Below, one piece after another: positions 45,347-55,651 of a stretch of DNA of 64,000 nt. Source of the DNA: CAXBMB01 sp052078155 (lineage in GTDB: Bacteria; Pseudomonadota; Alphaproteobacteria; Kiloniellales; DSM-21159); assembly GCA_052078155.1 (NCBI GenBank), contig JBQJBP010000003.1, forward strand, positions 186,001-250,000. The letters are read 5' to 3'. A program made the position numbers and the translations under genes. Each line of letters starts with the position of its first letter. The first letter of the stretch is position 1. Under the pieces are notes generated by a model. It was not told the DNA's origin. It did not search any database and saw only the letters and a program-made list of their open reading frames with translations.

Positions 45347-46467
45347 GCATGGCCTTGTCCCGCAATGACACCTCTGTTCTGGGCCGCTGGTGGTGGACCG
45401 TGGACCGGGTGACGCTGGTCGCCATTTTTGTCCTGATGGGCCTGGGTGCTTTCCTGATTGCCACAGCAGCTCCTTCCGTGTCGGAACGGGTGGGTCTGGG
45501 GTCCTTCTCCCTGACCATGCGCCAGTTGATCCTGCTGCCGCCTGCAGCGGCTGTGATGATCATCGCCTCCCTGCTGCCGCCGCGCTGGATCCGCCGTCTG
45601 GCCGTTCTGGGCTTCATCGGCACCATCGTCGCCCTGATCGCAACCCTGCTGATCGGCCCTGAAATCAAAGGGGCGACCCGCTGGATCAGTCTCTTTGGCT
45701 TTTCCCTGCAGCCTTCCGAGTTCGCCAAACCCTTCTTTGCGGTGGTGGCTGCCTGGATGTTCGCCGCTGGAAAAGAGCAGGAAACCTTCCCGGGCACCAT
45801 TTTGGCCTGTCTGCTCTGGATCCTGGTTGTCGCCCTGCTGCTGTTGCAGCCCGATCTGGGTCAGACTGTGGTCATCAGCGCCATCTTCGGCGTGCAGTTC
45901 TTCCTGGCAGGATTGCCGCTTGCCCTGGTCATCGGCCTGATGATCCTGGGGGTCAGCGGTCTGGTCGCCACCTACTTCCTGCTGCCCCACGTGGCCCAGC
46001 GCATTGACGCGTTTCTGGACCCGGCTGCCGGGGATCAGTACCAGATCCAACGTTCACTGGAAGCTTTCATGAAGGGCGGACTGGTAGGACGCGGGCCGGG
46101 CGAAGGGCGCGTGAAAGAGGTTCTGCCCGACGCCCACGCCGATTTCATCTTCGCGGTGGCCGGGGAAGAACTGGGCCTGATCGCCTGCCTGATCATTGTG
46201 TCCATTTTCGCGCTGGTGGTGCTGCGCGGCTTCACCCGACTGCTGGACGAAACCAATCTCTTCGTGTTGCTGGCCGCCACCGGCCTGCTGACCCAGTTCG
46301 GTCTGCAGGCCTTCATCAACATGGCCTCTTCCCTTCACCTCATGCCCACCAAAGGCATGACCCTGCCATTCCTCAGCTTCGGCGGCTCTTCTCTGCTGGC
46401 CCTGGCTCTGGGCATGGGCATGGTGCTGGCTTTGACCCGAAAGCGGGTCGGATCGGGGGAAGAATGA
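45343..46467 (+). CDS. ftsW: SEDS peptidoglycan glycosyltransferase FtsW
   Basis: A 374-residue inner-membrane protein with about ten helices, the septal glycan polymerase that works with FtsI. Typical SEDS landmarks are GPEIKGATRWISLFGFSLQPSEFAKPF, LLLQPDLGQTVV, GGLVGRGPGEGRVKEVLPDAHADFIFAVAGEELG and TKGMTLPFLSFGGSSLLA. ATG at 45343 overlaps the murD stop, and murG overlaps by 4 nt. Confidence 0.96.
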   Translation: MSMALSRNDTSVLGRWWWTVDRVTLVAIFVLMGLGAFLIATAAPSVSERVGLGSFSLTMRQLILLPPAAAVMIIASLLPPRWIRRLAVLGFIGTIVALIATLLIGPEIKGATRWISLFGFSLQPSEFAKPFFAVVAAWMFAAGKEQETFPGTILACLLWILVVALLLLQPDLGQTVVISAIFGVQFFLAGLPLALVIGLMILGVSGLVATYFLLPHVAQRIDAFLDPAAGDQYQIQRSLEAFMKGGLVGRGPGEGRVKEVLPDAHADFIFAVAGEELGLIACLIIVSIFALVVLRGFTRLLDETNLFVLLAATGLLTQFGLQAFINMASSLHLMPTKGMTLPFLSFGGSSLLALALGMGMVLALTRKRVGSGEE

Positions 46468-47654
46468 CCGGCACACGCCAACAGCCTCTTCTCACGCCGG
46501 GCAACGGCCCTGTGGTCCTGGCCGCAGGGGGAACCGGTGGCCACCTGTTCCCGGCTCTGGCCCTGGCCCGCGTGCTGCTGGCCCGTGGTTATGCCGTGCA
46601 TCTGATCACCGACACGCGCGGCAAAGGCTTTGGCGCGGAACTGCCGGAGGTCACCACCCACCGAATCTCGGGCGCCGGGGTGGCTGGGGGATCTCCGGTC
46701 AAAAAAGCCAAATCCCTGCTGCTGCTGGGCTGGGGCTATCTGCAGGCCCGCCGTCTGCTGTCTCACCTGAAGCCTCAGGCTGTGGTTGGCTTCGGAGGTT
46801 ACGCTGCCCTGCCCACCAGTCTGGCCGCCCTGCATCAGAAACGCCGCACTCTGCTGCATGAACAAAATCAGGTGGTCGGGCGCGCCAACCGCCTGCTGGC
46901 TGAAAAAGCCACGGCCATCGCCACCTCCTTTGCTCGCGTGGACGGCCTGTCTGCCGCGGCACAGAGCAAAACCCAGATCACCGGCAATCCGGTACGGGCC
47001 GCCATCGCAGATCTGGCCCACAGCCCCTATCCCGCCGTCACAGGCCAGCAGGCTTTGCAGCTGCTGGTCACCGGCGGCAGCCAGGGCGCGACAGTGTTCA
47101 ACGATCTGCTGCCCGCGGCCATCGCGCGCCTGCCGGAAGAGTTGCGCCAGCGCCTGACCATCTGCCAGCAGGTTCGCGGCGGCGATGAAGCGCGGCTGGC
47201 CGGCCTCTATGACAGCTGTGGGGTGGGGCATACCCTGAAGTCTTTCTTCGATGACATGCCACAGCGGCTGGCAACGGCCCACCTGCTGGTGTGCCGGTCC
47301 GGAGCCTCAACCATTGCCGAACTGGCGGCAGCCGGGCGTCCGGCTGTGCTGGTGCCTTACCCTTACGCCACAGACGACCATCAGACCGGCAATGCCCGCG
47401 CCTTTGCCGAAGCCGGTGGCGGCTGGCTGATGCCGCAAAGTGATCTGACGGCAGACAGCCTGGCCCAACGTCTGGGCGAACTGCTGGCCAGTCCCGATAC
47501 CCTGTCCCGCGCGGCAGCCTGTGCCCGCGCCTTTGCCCAGCCCAATGCCGCCGAACGCCTGGCCGATCTGGTCTGCGGACAGACCCCCGGCAACGGTGAA
47601 AACGGCAAAAAGAAAAACACTCCCGACAATCCCCAGCAGGAGGCCGCCGCATGA
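46464..47654 (+). CDS. murG: Lipid II-forming GlcNAc transferase MurG
   Basis: A 396-residue GT-B glycosyltransferase, peripheral on the inner membrane, that adds GlcNAc to lipid I. Signatures are LAAGGTGGHLFPALALARVL near the N-terminus, HEQNQVVGRANRLLA, LLVTGGSQGATVFNDLLP and CRSGASTIAELAAAGRPAVLVPYPYATDDHQTGNA. The C-terminal 20 residues (NGENGKKKNTPDNPQQEAAA) are a polar tail. It overlaps ftsW and murC by 4 nt each. Confidence 0.96.
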   Translation: MTGTRQQPLLTPGNGPVVLAAGGTGGHLFPALALARVLLARGYAVHLITDTRGKGFGAELPEVTTHRISGAGVAGGSPVKKAKSLLLLGWGYLQARRLLSHLKPQAVVGFGGYAALPTSLAALHQKRRTLLHEQNQVVGRANRLLAEKATAIATSFARVDGLSAAAQSKTQITGNPVRAAIADLAHSPYPAVTGQQALQLLVTGGSQGATVFNDLLPAAIARLPEELRQRLTICQQVRGGDEARLAGLYDSCGVGHTLKSFFDDMPQRLATAHLLVCRSGASTIAELAAAGRPAVLVPYPYATDDHQTGNARAFAEAGGGWLMPQSDLTADSLAQRLGELLASPDTLSRAAACARAFAQPNAAERLADLVCGQTPGNGENGKKKNTPDNPQQEAAA

Positions 47655-49086
47655 GAGCACTGCCCCTCGACCTTGGCATCCTCCACTTCGTGGGAATCGG
47701 CGGCATTGGCATGTCCGGTATTGCTGAGGTGTTGCACAATCTTGGCTATCAGGTGCAGGGGTCGGATCTCAGCGAGAACGCCAATGTGAACCGCCTGCGA
47801 GGCCTCGGCATTGAGGTGAAGGTGGGCCACAGCGCCGAGAACGTTGAAAACGCGGCTGTTGTGGTGATTTCCTCTGCAGTGAAGGCCAGCAACCCGGAAG
47901 TGGCCGCAGCGCGCGAGCAGCTGGTGCCCGTGGTGCGCCGGGCCGAAATGCTGGCCGAACTGATGCGCCTCAAATGGTCCATCGCGGTCGGTGGCACCCA
48001 TGGTAAGACGACAACCACCTCGCTGATCGCGGCCCTGCTGGATCATGCCCAACTGGACCCGACTGTCATCAACGGCGGGATCATCAACGCCTATGGCACC
48101 AACGCCCGTCTGGGTGAAGGCGACTGGATGGTGGTGGAAGCCGACGAAAGCGACGGCACCTTCACCAAACTGCCTGCCACCATTGCCGTGGTCACCAATA
48201 TTGATCCCGAACATCTGGATCACTATGGCTCTGCCGAAGCTCTGCACGACGCCTTTGAGACCTATGTGGAAAACATCCCCTTCTACGGGTTTGCCGTGCT
48301 CTGCACGGATCATCCCGTTGTTCAGGCCCTGATTGGCCGGATCGAAGACCGCCGGATGATCACCTACGGTTTCAATCCGCAGGCAGAGGTGCGGGGAGAA
48401 AACCTGCGGCAAAGTCCCGATGGCACCCGCTTTGACGTGGCCATCACGGACCGGACCAGCGGCGAATCCCGGGTGATTTCCGACTGTTTCCTGCCCATGG
48501 TAGGCCAGCACAACACCCAGAACGCCCTGGCCGCTATTGCCGTGGGTCTGGAAATGGGTCTGGACGACGACCTGCTGCGCCAAGGATTTTCAGAGTTCGG
48601 CGGCGTCAAGCGACGTTTCACCAAAACCGGGGAGAGCAACGGCATCACGGTGATCGACGACTACGGGCATCACCCGGTGGAAATCACGGCTGTGCTGAAG
48701 GCGGCCCGCCAGGCCACCCGCAACAAGGTCATCGCCGTGGTGCAACCGCACCGCTACAGCCGCCTGCTGAGCCTCTTCGAAGACTTCTGTTCCTGCTTCA
48801 ACGAAGCCGATCATGTGATCGTTGCTCCGGTCTTTGCCGCCGGTGAAGATCCCATTGAAGGGGTCGACCGCGACGCGCTTGTGCAGGGCCTGCGGGCTCG
48901 GGGCCATCGGGGAGTCTCCCCTCTGGACAATGAGCAGGAACTGGCGGCTGCAGTGAAGAAGCTGGCCCGCCACGGCGACCTGGTGGTGTGCCTGGGCGCC
49001 GGGTCCATCACAGCCTGGGCACACGCTTTGCCGGACCAGCTGTCCGCCCTCTATCGCGGCGAAACACCCGACGCCGGGGGACAGGG

Positions 49087-49090
<4 letters not shown>
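47651..49090 (+). CDS. murC: UDP-MurNAc:L-alanine ligase MurC
   Basis: A 479-residue cytosolic ligase that adds L-alanine to UDP-MurNAc. HFVGIGGIGMSGIAEVLHNLGYQVQGSD opens the UDP-binding domain. The ATP loop is VGGTHGKTTTTSLIAALL (about residue 116), followed by EADESDGTF and VIDDYGHHPVEITAVLKAARQ in the later domains. ATGA overlaps lie at both ends, with murG and murB. Confidence 0.97.
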
Positions 49091-50033
<943 letters not shown>

Positions 50034-50037
<4 letters not shown>

Positions 50038-50966
50038 AACCAGTGCGCCGTGTTGCTCTGCTAATGGGCGGTCCCTCTGTTGAACGGGAAGTCTCTCTGG
50101 TTTCCGGCGAAGCCTGTGCCAAGGCGCTGCGCGCCAACGGCTATCAGGTGACGGAAATCGATCCGCCCCGTGGCAACCTCATGCCCTTGCTCGAAGCCCT
50201 GGCGCCCCGTCCGGATGTGATTTTCAACGCCCTTCACGGACATCTGGGCGAGGATGGCAACATCCAGGGTCTGCTGAACCTCATGGGCCTGCCCTACACC
50301 CACTCCGGCGTGCTGGCGTCAGCCCTGGCAATGGACAAACCCATGGCCAAGCGTCTCTTTGAGGCCGCGGGTCTGCGGTGTCCCGGGGGTCAGGTGGCCC
50401 ATCGTGACGAGGTTCTGGCCGGGGATGTGCTGCCGCGCCCCTATGTGGTGAAACCCCTGGCTGAAGGTTCTTCCAAAGGGGTGGTGATCGTGCGCCAGGG
50501 CGACAATGCCCTGAACGAAACCATGACCCACTGGCCCTTTGGCGAAGAGGTGCTGGTGGAACCCTTCATCGAAGGCCGCGAACTGACCGTAGCCGTGATG
50601 GATGATCGCCCGTTGGCAGTGACAGAGCTGCGGCCCGTCTCCGGCTTCTACGACTACGACGCCAAATACACCGAAGGCCGTACGGAACACATCATTCCGG
50701 CGCCCATTCCCGATGAGATCTATCAGCAGGCGCTTGATCAGGCCCTGACCGCTCACCGGGTCCTGGGGTGCCGGGGATTGAGCCGGGCCGACTTCCGCTA
50801 CGACGACCGGCCTGAGGCCGGGGAAGACGGCGGTCTTTACCTGCTGGAAGTCAATACCCAGCCGGGCATGACCCCCCTCAGCCTGGCACCGGAGCAGGCA
50901 GCCCATGTGGGCATTTCCTTCGAAGAACTGATGAACTGGATGGTGGAGCAAGCGGCATGCGACTGA
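50034..50966 (+). CDS. ddl: D-alanine-D-alanine ligase
   Basis: A 310-residue ATP-grasp enzyme making D-Ala-D-Ala for MurF. VALLMGGPSVEREVSLVSG and FNALHGHLGEDGNIQGLLNLMGLPYTHSG are the N-terminal signature. The ATP-grasp core has KPLAEGSSKGVVIV, and LLEVNTQPGMTPLSLAPEQA provides metal-binding residues. ATG at 50034 overlaps the murB stop. It overlaps ftsQ by 10 nt. Confidence 0.96.
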
Positions 50967-51856
50967 CAGCCAAAAAGCCCACGGGCAACACTGCAGCCAA
51001 AGCACGAGGTGCAAGCAAAGCGGCCCCGAAAGGCCGGAAAGCCCGATCATCCCAGGCTCCCTCATCCGGACTGGTGCGCCGCCTGCTGCTGCCGGGCACC
51101 GTCATCACCCTGATCCTGATGGGGGGCAGTTACGCCCTGGTGTCAGGCTGGGCAGAACGGGCGAAAGAACAGCTGCATCAGGGCACGCTGGACGCCTCCA
51201 TGCGCCATGGACTGGCCCTGAACGATGTGCTGGTGGAAGGGCGCGAGCGCACCCAGGGTCAGGACGTTCTGGCGGCACTGGAGGTGCAGCGCGGCAGCCC
51301 CATGCTGAACTTTGATCCGGCAGCAGCCCGCAGCCGCCTGGAGGAGCTGCCCTGGGTCGCCAAGGCCGAGGTGGAGCGCCGCCTGCCGGACACCATCTAC
51401 GTCAACCTGACCGAGCGCGAACCGCTGGCCGTCTGGCAGTTGCGCAAAGTCTTCCAGGTCATCGACCAGCACGGTGTAGTCATTCCCGGCGTCGAGGCCA
51501 AAAACTATGCCCACCTGCCGCTGGTCGTCGATGAAGGGGCCCCGCAGGCCACCCGAAAGCTGCTGGATTTCCTGGCGGAAGAACCGGACCTGGCGGACCA
51601 GGTGGTGGCAGCCTCGCGCATCCGCGACCGCCGCTGGGACCTGCTGCTGAAAAGCGGTGTGAAGATCCGCCTGCCGGAGGAAGAAGCCGATGCAGCCTGG
51701 CGTCAGCTGGCCCGCATCGAAAAGGAACAGGGCCTGCTGGAACGGGACGTGGTGGTGATCGACCTGCGCCTGCCTGACCGCCTGGTGGTGCGCACCTCCA
51801 AAGGGGAAACGCCGGAGCGACAGCCCATCGTCAAGGTCAAAGGCAAGGATACCTGA
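50957..51856 (+). CDS. ftsQ: Cell division protein FtsQ
   Basis: A 299-residue bitopic division protein. A basic cytoplasmic tail (residues 1-35) precedes TM at about 37-60 (LLLPGTVITLILMGGSYALV). Then come a POTRA domain (about 78-150: VEGRERTQGQDVLAALEVQRGSPMLNFDPAAARSRLEELPWVAKAEVERRLPDTI, shown here only as a span) and a beta domain ending LPDRLVVRTSKGE. It joins FtsL/FtsB in the divisome. ftsA begins 99 bp downstream. Confidence 0.93.
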   Translation: MRLTAKKPTGNTAAKARGASKAAPKGRKARSSQAPSSGLVRRLLLPGTVITLILMGGSYALVSGWAERAKEQLHQGTLDASMRHGLALNDVLVEGRERTQGQDVLAALEVQRGSPMLNFDPAAARSRLEELPWVAKAEVERRLPDTIYVNLTEREPLAVWQLRKVFQVIDQHGVVIPGVEAKNYAHLPLVVDEGAPQATRKLLDFLAEEPDLADQVVAASRIRDRRWDLLLKSGVKIRLPEEEADAAWRQLARIEKEQGLLERDVVVIDLRLPDRLVVRTSKGETPERQPIVKVKGKDT

Positions 51857-51955
51857 GCAAGGACAGTCTGAGAGTTAGGGGAACGGGCGACCAGGGTCGC
51901 CAAACGGGGAAACAGGAAGCGTGACAGGCAAAGTTCACAGGGTCGGGGGACCGGA

Positions 51956-53242
51956 ATGAGAAAGGTTCCAAAGCGTAACCGCAACGGCATCGTCGCTGCA
52001 CTTGACGTGGGCAGCAGCAAAATCTGCTGTCTGATCGCCAAGACAGAAGAAGCCCGCGGTGACACGCCCGAACAGCTCAAGGTGATCGGCATCGGCCAGC
52101 AACTGAGCCGGGGCGTCAAGGCTGGCGCTGTGGTTGATATGGACGCCGCCGAAGATGCCATCGTCAACGCTGTCCACGCCGCCGAACAGATGGCCGGTGA
52201 AACCCTGGAACAGGTGGTGGTTTCCCTGTCCGGTGGCTATCCCGCCTCCCGTCTGGTCGGCGTAGAAGTGGCCATTGACGGTCATGAAATCGACAACGCG
52301 GACCTGCGCCGCGCGCTGGATCAGGGTCATCAGATTGAAGGGGTGCTGGGGCAGCCGGAAAAGGGCCGCCAGCTAATCCATTCCATCCCGGTTGGCTACA
52401 CCATCGACAATTCCCGCGGCATCCGCGATCCCCGCGGCATGTTCGGGGAACGGCTGGGTGTGAACATGCACATTGTCACCGCAGCCAGCGGTCCGGTGCG
52501 CAATCTGGCCACCTGCGTGCAGCGGGCCCACCTGGACATCGGCGGCTTCGTGGTCTCGCCCTTTGCATCCGGTCTGGCCTCTCTGGTGGAAGATGAAACG
52601 GATTTGGGCGTCACCCTGATCGACATGGGGGGAGGCACCACCTCCATTTCCGTGTTCCTGGAAGGCAACGTGATCCACACGGATGTGGTGCCGCTGGGCG
52701 GCCAGCATGTCACCAGCGACATTGCCCGTGGCCTGTCCACGCCGCTTAGCCACGCCGAACGTCTGAAAACCCTTTACGGCCACGCCATCGCCACCCAGTC
52801 CGACGAGCACGAGTCCATTGATGTGCCTCAGGTGGGAGAGGAAGACGACGGTCATGTACAGCAGGTCCCCCGCTCTTTGCTGGTGGGCGTTATCCAGCCC
52901 CGGCTGGAAGAAACTTTTGAGCTGGTGCGGTCACGCCTGGAAGCCAGTGGCTTCGACAAGATGGGCGGCCGTCGCGTCGTTCTGACCGGCGGTGCAAGCC
53001 AGTTGCCGGGCATGCGAGACCTCGCAGCCCTGGTTCTCGACAAGCAGGTCCGCATCGGTCGTCCCATCCATCTGACGGGACTGGCCGAAGCCACAAGCGG
53101 ACCGGCCTATGCCACAGCGGCGGGTCTTCTGACCTATGCCCGCCAGGCGGAAACAGCCTTGCCTGAAGATGTCAGGCCCAAGGCACAGGAAGCAACCGGC
53201 TTTGCCGGTCGTGTGGGGCAGTGGTTCAAGGAGCATTTCTGA
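51956..53242 (+). CDS. ftsA: Cell division protein FtsA
   Basis: A 428-residue actin-like ATPase that tethers FtsZ to the membrane. ATP-site motifs are IVAALDVGSSKICCLIA, LGVTLIDMGGGTTSISVFLEG and VVLTGGASQLPGM. The C-terminus ends in an amphipathic membrane-targeting helix (FAGRVGQWFKEHF). An acidic insert (DEHESIDVPQVGEEDDG) is normal for the family. The ATG at 51956 follows GGGGGACCGGA. A 99 bp gap upstream could hold a promoter. Confidence 0.96.
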   Translation: MRKVPKRNRNGIVAALDVGSSKICCLIAKTEEARGDTPEQLKVIGIGQQLSRGVKAGAVVDMDAAEDAIVNAVHAAEQMAGETLEQVVVSLSGGYPASRLVGVEVAIDGHEIDNADLRRALDQGHQIEGVLGQPEKGRQLIHSIPVGYTIDNSRGIRDPRGMFGERLGVNMHIVTAASGPVRNLATCVQRAHLDIGGFVVSPFASGLASLVEDETDLGVTLIDMGGGTTSISVFLEGNVIHTDVVPLGGQHVTSDIARGLSTPLSHAERLKTLYGHAIATQSDEHESIDVPQVGEEDDGHVQQVPRSLLVGVIQPRLEETFELVRSRLEASGFDKMGGRRVVLTGGASQLPGMRDLAALVLDKQVRIGRPIHLTGLAEATSGPAYATAAGLLTYARQAETALPEDVRPKAQEATGFAGRVGQWFKEHF

Positions 53243-53503
53243 ACCGTTGTCTGTCGGGCGGCAGCCGCCGCCTTTTGGGGAAAGAGCAGCGCGGGAGCCT
53301 GTCTTGATCCCGGATCCCTCCTCCCGACACAGCGGGACAGGGATCACCCGGTGGACTGGCACAGCAGTCCCCGGAGTAGGTGCCGCTCAGCAGAGCGGAG
53401 TTGAAAAGTCCCCCCCGGGGACAAACCCCCAGCCGGGTGCCGCTGGCTGAGGGTTCAATAGCAAGGCAACAAGCCCCAATAAGGGCTGACTGGAGGCGAA
53501 AAG

Positions 53504-55228
53504 ATGACTTTGAACTTGAACGCGCCGATGGCAGAAGAAATTCTGACCCCTCGGATCACCGTAATCGGTGTCGGTGGTGCCGGTGGCAACGCCGTCAACA
53601 ACATGATTGATGCCAACCTGGAAGGCGTGGAATTTGCCATTGCCAACACGGACTCCCAGGCCATGGCGCAGTCGATCTGCGAAAACCGGATTCAGCTGGG
53701 CCGCAACATCACCCAGGGCCTTGGGGCCGGGTCCCGTCCCGATGTTGGCCGGGCAGCCGCCGAAGAAGCCACGGAAGAAATCCTGAGCCACTTCGAGGGC
53801 TCCAACATGGTCTTCATCACCGCCGGTATGGGCGGGGGGACCGGCACTGGCGCCGCCCCTGTCATCGCCCGCGCAGCCCGTGAAAAAGGCATTCTGACCG
53901 TAGGTGTGGTGACCAAGCCTTTCCAGTTTGAAGGCATCAACCGGGCCCGCATCGCCGAAGCTGGCATCAAGGAGCTGACGGAATACGTCGATACCCTGAT
54001 CGTCATTCCCAACCAGAACCTCTTCCGCATTGCCAACGAAAAAACCACCTTTGCGGACGCCTTCAAGATGGCAGACGACGTGCTGCACTCCGGCGTGCGC
54101 GGTGTCACCGATCTGATGGTCATGCCTGGCCTGATCAACCTGGACTTCGCCGACATCCGCGCCGTGATGACGGAAATGGGCAAAGCCATGATGGGCACCG
54201 GGGAAGCCGAGGGCGACAACCGCGCCATCGCGGCTGCAGAAGCAGCCATCTCCAACCCGCTGCTGGATGATGTCACCATGCGCGGCGCCCGTGCCCTGCT
54301 GATCAACATCACCGGCGGCAACGACATGACGCTCTTTGAGGTGGATGAAGCCGCAAATCGCATCCGCGATGAAGTCGACAGTGAAGCCAACATCATCTTC
54401 GGCTCCACCTTCGACGAAACTGTCAGCGGGTCCATGCGCGTGTCTGTGGTGGCAACCGGTATCGATGCCGCTGAAGCCAGCCAGCCCCGTCCGCTGAACC
54501 TGTCTCTGGTCACCGCCAAAGGCAGCAGTCAGGACGCCGCGGCACCGGCAGCACCCAGCCCGGCCCCGGCTGCCGTGAAAGCGGAAGCCACAACGGAAGT
54601 GGTTGCTGAAGAAGTCACGGAAGCGCCGGCAGAAGAGGCACCGGAAGTGGCTGAAACCGCCGCTCCTGAAGCACCGGCTGCAGAACTCTTCGAAGAAGCT
54701 GCCCCCGCCGCCGAGGCCAGTGCGCCTGTGGCTGAAGAGGCAGAGGATCTGTCTGCAGAAACCACGGAAGCAGTGGAAACGGCAGAAAAAGCTGAACAGG
54801 ATGATGGTGCTTTCATTGCACCGGCACCTTCCCGTCCGGCTGACCGTCCCATGCCCCAGGCCAATCCTGGCGCGGCGGCAACCTCGGATCCCTTTGCTGC
54901 TGCTGAACTGGCCAATGCCAGCAGTGAAGCCCCGAAGAAAAGCGGCACCCGGTCCAAACTGAACCTTTTTGCCCGGGTCACCGGCGCTGCCAAAGCCCGC
55001 AAGGCTGAAGCCGCTGCCGAGGCAGAAAGCAAAACCACGCCCCTGCCCAACCGGGCAGCAACTCAGCGTCCGGCAACCCCCTTGCCCAGCCAGCCAGCCC
55101 GTCCGGCTGCTGACAATCGGGCACAACCGAGCCTGACCGGGCTGGATTCTAAGGACCGTCTGTCCACCAGCAAGGAAGACGAAGAACTGCTGGATATCCC
55201 AGCCTTCCTGCGCCGTCAGGCCAACTGA
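53504..55228 (+). CDS. ftsZ: Cell division GTPase FtsZ with long linker
   Basis: A 574-residue tubulin homologue forming the Z-ring. The GTPase core (about residues 15-320) has GVGGAGGNAVNNMI, AGMGGGTGTGAAPVIARAA (about residue 108) and NLDFADIRAVMTEMGKAMMG. It is followed by a very long Ala/Glu/Pro-rich linker (about 330-550) and the conserved C-terminal peptide DIPAFLRRQ that binds FtsA. Long linkers are common in alphaproteobacteria. GGAGGCGAAAAG precedes the ATG. A 261 bp gap upstream suggests an own promoter. Confidence 0.97.
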   Translation: MTLNLNAPMAEEILTPRITVIGVGGAGGNAVNNMIDANLEGVEFAIANTDSQAMAQSICENRIQLGRNITQGLGAGSRPDVGRAAAEEATEEILSHFEGSNMVFITAGMGGGTGTGAAPVIARAAREKGILTVGVVTKPFQFEGINRARIAEAGIKELTEYVDTLIVIPNQNLFRIANEKTTFADAFKMADDVLHSGVRGVTDLMVMPGLINLDFADIRAVMTEMGKAMMGTGEAEGDNRAIAAAEAAISNPLLDDVTMRGARALLINITGGNDMTLFEVDEAANRIRDEVDSEANIIFGSTFDETVSGSMRVSVVATGIDAAEASQPRPLNLSLVTAKGSSQDAAAPAAPSPAPAAVKAEATTEVVAEEVTEAPAEEAPEVAETAAPEAPAAELFEEAAPAAEASAPVAEEAEDLSAETTEAVETAEKAEQDDGAFIAPAPSRPADRPMPQANPGAAATSDPFAAAELANASSEAPKKSGTRSKLNLFARVTGAAKARKAEAAAEAESKTTPLPNRAATQRPATPLPSQPARPAADNRAQPSLTGLDSKDRLSTSKEDEELLDIPAFLRRQAN

Positions 55229-55651
55229 TCTGCGCCGCGCCCCGGGCGCGGCGGCAACACGGCGGGGCGTGCATTCCGCTTTTGGAATGTCCCCCGGCTT
55301 GTTCCGGTTGAGGTGTCTCAGCAAGGGGAGCTATTGCCCTGAACCTGAGAGGATAGTTGCACGAGTGGTTCTGTGAATAACGACGAGGCGCAAAGCCTGC
55401 CGGAAAGAAAAGGCGGTATCCTCCCCCCTTCGCCTCGGGGAGATCGGATACCGCCTTTTTCAATGCGTAACATCTTGTAACAAAGAGTGATTTGAGCTCT
55501 TGGCCGCTCTTTACTAGTTATTCAGTCAGTTAAGAAGCGTTTTAGTGGTTCCGTCACAGGCTTTCCAAAAAAAATCAAAGGGAAAGCCAAGTCGTGGGAG
55601 GCGGCGGACAGGTCGACAGTCAGTCGAACCGATTGGGGGGATACCAGTCAT
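55229..55651 (+). other. ftsZ-lpxC intergenic region
   Basis: A 423 bp gap. A near-perfect inverted repeat, CGCCGCGCCC and GGGCGCGGCG (55233-55253), stands 5 bp after the ftsZ stop without a T-run. A proper terminator lies at 55409-55461. The lpxC promoter must follow it, in the A+T-rich stretch at about 55465-55530. Confidence 0.6.
55409..55461 (+). terminator. Rho-independent terminator downstream of ftsZ
   Basis: AAAGGCGGTATCC (55409-55421) pairs with GGATACCGCC (55446-55455), followed by TTTTT. It separates ftsZ transcription from lpxC. Confidence 0.88.

Noticed and set aside
53387..55324. A 645-residue open frame antisense to ftsZ, and a similar 430-residue one antisense to mraY (42818-44110)
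   Set aside because: Both are by-products of high GC and strong codon bias; the plus-strand proteins are unmistakable.
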